Below the pieces are notes generated by a model, which saw only the letters and a program-made list of their open reading frames with translations, did not search any database and was not told the DNA's origin. Positions 41,386-41,687 of a stretch of DNA of 41,687 bases are shown piece after piece; the stretch's first letter is position 1; each line of letters opens with the position of its first letter. The position numbers and the translations under genes were made by a program. Source of the DNA: Treponema sp. (GTDB lineage: Bacteria > Spirochaetota > Spirochaetia > Treponematales > Breznakiellaceae). The stretch lies in NCBI GenBank assembly GCA_031265825.1, contig JAISCD010000082.1:1-41687 (forward strand), read 5' to 3'.

Positions 41386-41687
41386 ACGTATTCTAACCTT
41401 CTCAGAGAACCTCTTGATACTCTCAGAGAACCTCTTGATACTCTCAGAGAACCTCTTGATACTCTCTGAGAACCTCTTGATACTCTCTGAACATCCTCGG
41501 ACACTCTCAGAGAACCTCTTGATACTCTCAGAGAACCTCTTGATACTCTCTGAGAACCTCTTGATACTCTCTGAGAACCTCTTGATACTCTCTGAGAACC
41601 TCTTGATACTCTCTGAACATCCTCGGACACTCTCAAAAGGTATTCGGTACACTCTCAGAGAGTATTCGGACACTCTCAGAAGGTATT
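41373..41687. repeat. Tandem array E, about 15 units of 21 bp, running off the window
   Basis: Nine units contain GAGAACCTCTTGATACTCTC, preceded by A or T at one variable position; two units read GAACATCCTCGGACACTCTC. On the minus strand one frame is open and encodes FSESIKR heptads. In that frame the common A/T variation is synonymous (TCT or TCA for Ser). The frame ends in repeat sequence (ESVRKGAPLTPT), and its beginning may lie beyond the window. Confidence 0.9.

Noticed and set aside
1-41687. Insertion sequence or prophage genes
   Set aside because: No transposase, integrase or phage structural protein can be read in any frame, despite the abundant repeats.

Overview
The window looks like chromosomal DNA from a spirochaete, most likely a Treponema-type organism. 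This rests on outer-membrane beta-barrel proteins without recognisable pallidum-style families, loose lipoboxes, an LpoB-family lipoprotein, a LolA-like/outer-membrane protein pair carrying DSLFGE motifs, a homopolymeric G tract and the rplU-prp-rpmA-obg-nadD/yqeK order. The lineage is inferred from gene content, because no rRNA or other decisive marker is present. The standard code is used and base composition is near 50% GC, apart from two AT-rich accessory islands.

Layout. 1-3272 (+) holds ribosomal proteins L21 and L27, the Prp protease, Obg and a NadD-YqeK fusion. 3701-6132 (-) holds a two-domain nucleoside diphosphate kinase homologue and a GH20 hexosaminidase. 6357-6935 is an AT-rich LysE-type exporter. 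8460-10936 (-) is a lipoprotein plus TonB-dependent receptor operon, diverging from a small hypothetical gene, a DnaJ-domain gene and map (11052-13045, +). 13429-16178 (-) is purB plus a HisA-HisI-HisE fusion. 16246-22070 holds a small helical protein, an LpoB-like lipoprotein, a GH28 enzyme, a sugar-isomerase-like TIM barrel and an outer-membrane porin-like protein. 23156-26447 (-) has a UroD/methyltransferase-family protein, an AT-rich VapBC-type toxin-antitoxin pair bracketed by a promoter-bearing direct repeat, and FucO. 26974-29134 (+) has a YrdC/YciO-family protein and cardiolipin synthase. 30384-38228 (-) is a seven-gene glycan operon: GDP-mannose synthesis, two GT4 transferases, UDP-galactopyranose mutase, an ABC-2 exporter and a GlfT2-like galactofuranosyltransferase. 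38412-40771 (-) is a LolA-like protein with an outer-membrane protein.

The most unusual material lies between the genes. Nearly every long gap carries (a) a mosaic palindromic repeat of about 115 bp present in at least eleven places, often abutting or supplying stop codons, and/or (b) a tandem array. Seven arrays are present; six have a 21-bp unit although their sequences are largely unrelated, and one has a 23-bp unit. Two array types encode nearly the same heptapeptide with mainly synonymous differences, while another has stops in all six frames. No transposase, CRISPR array, tRNA or rRNA was seen.

Several promoters can be read directly. At least three, probably five, place the predicted transcription start on or next to the start codon, suggesting leaderless mRNAs.
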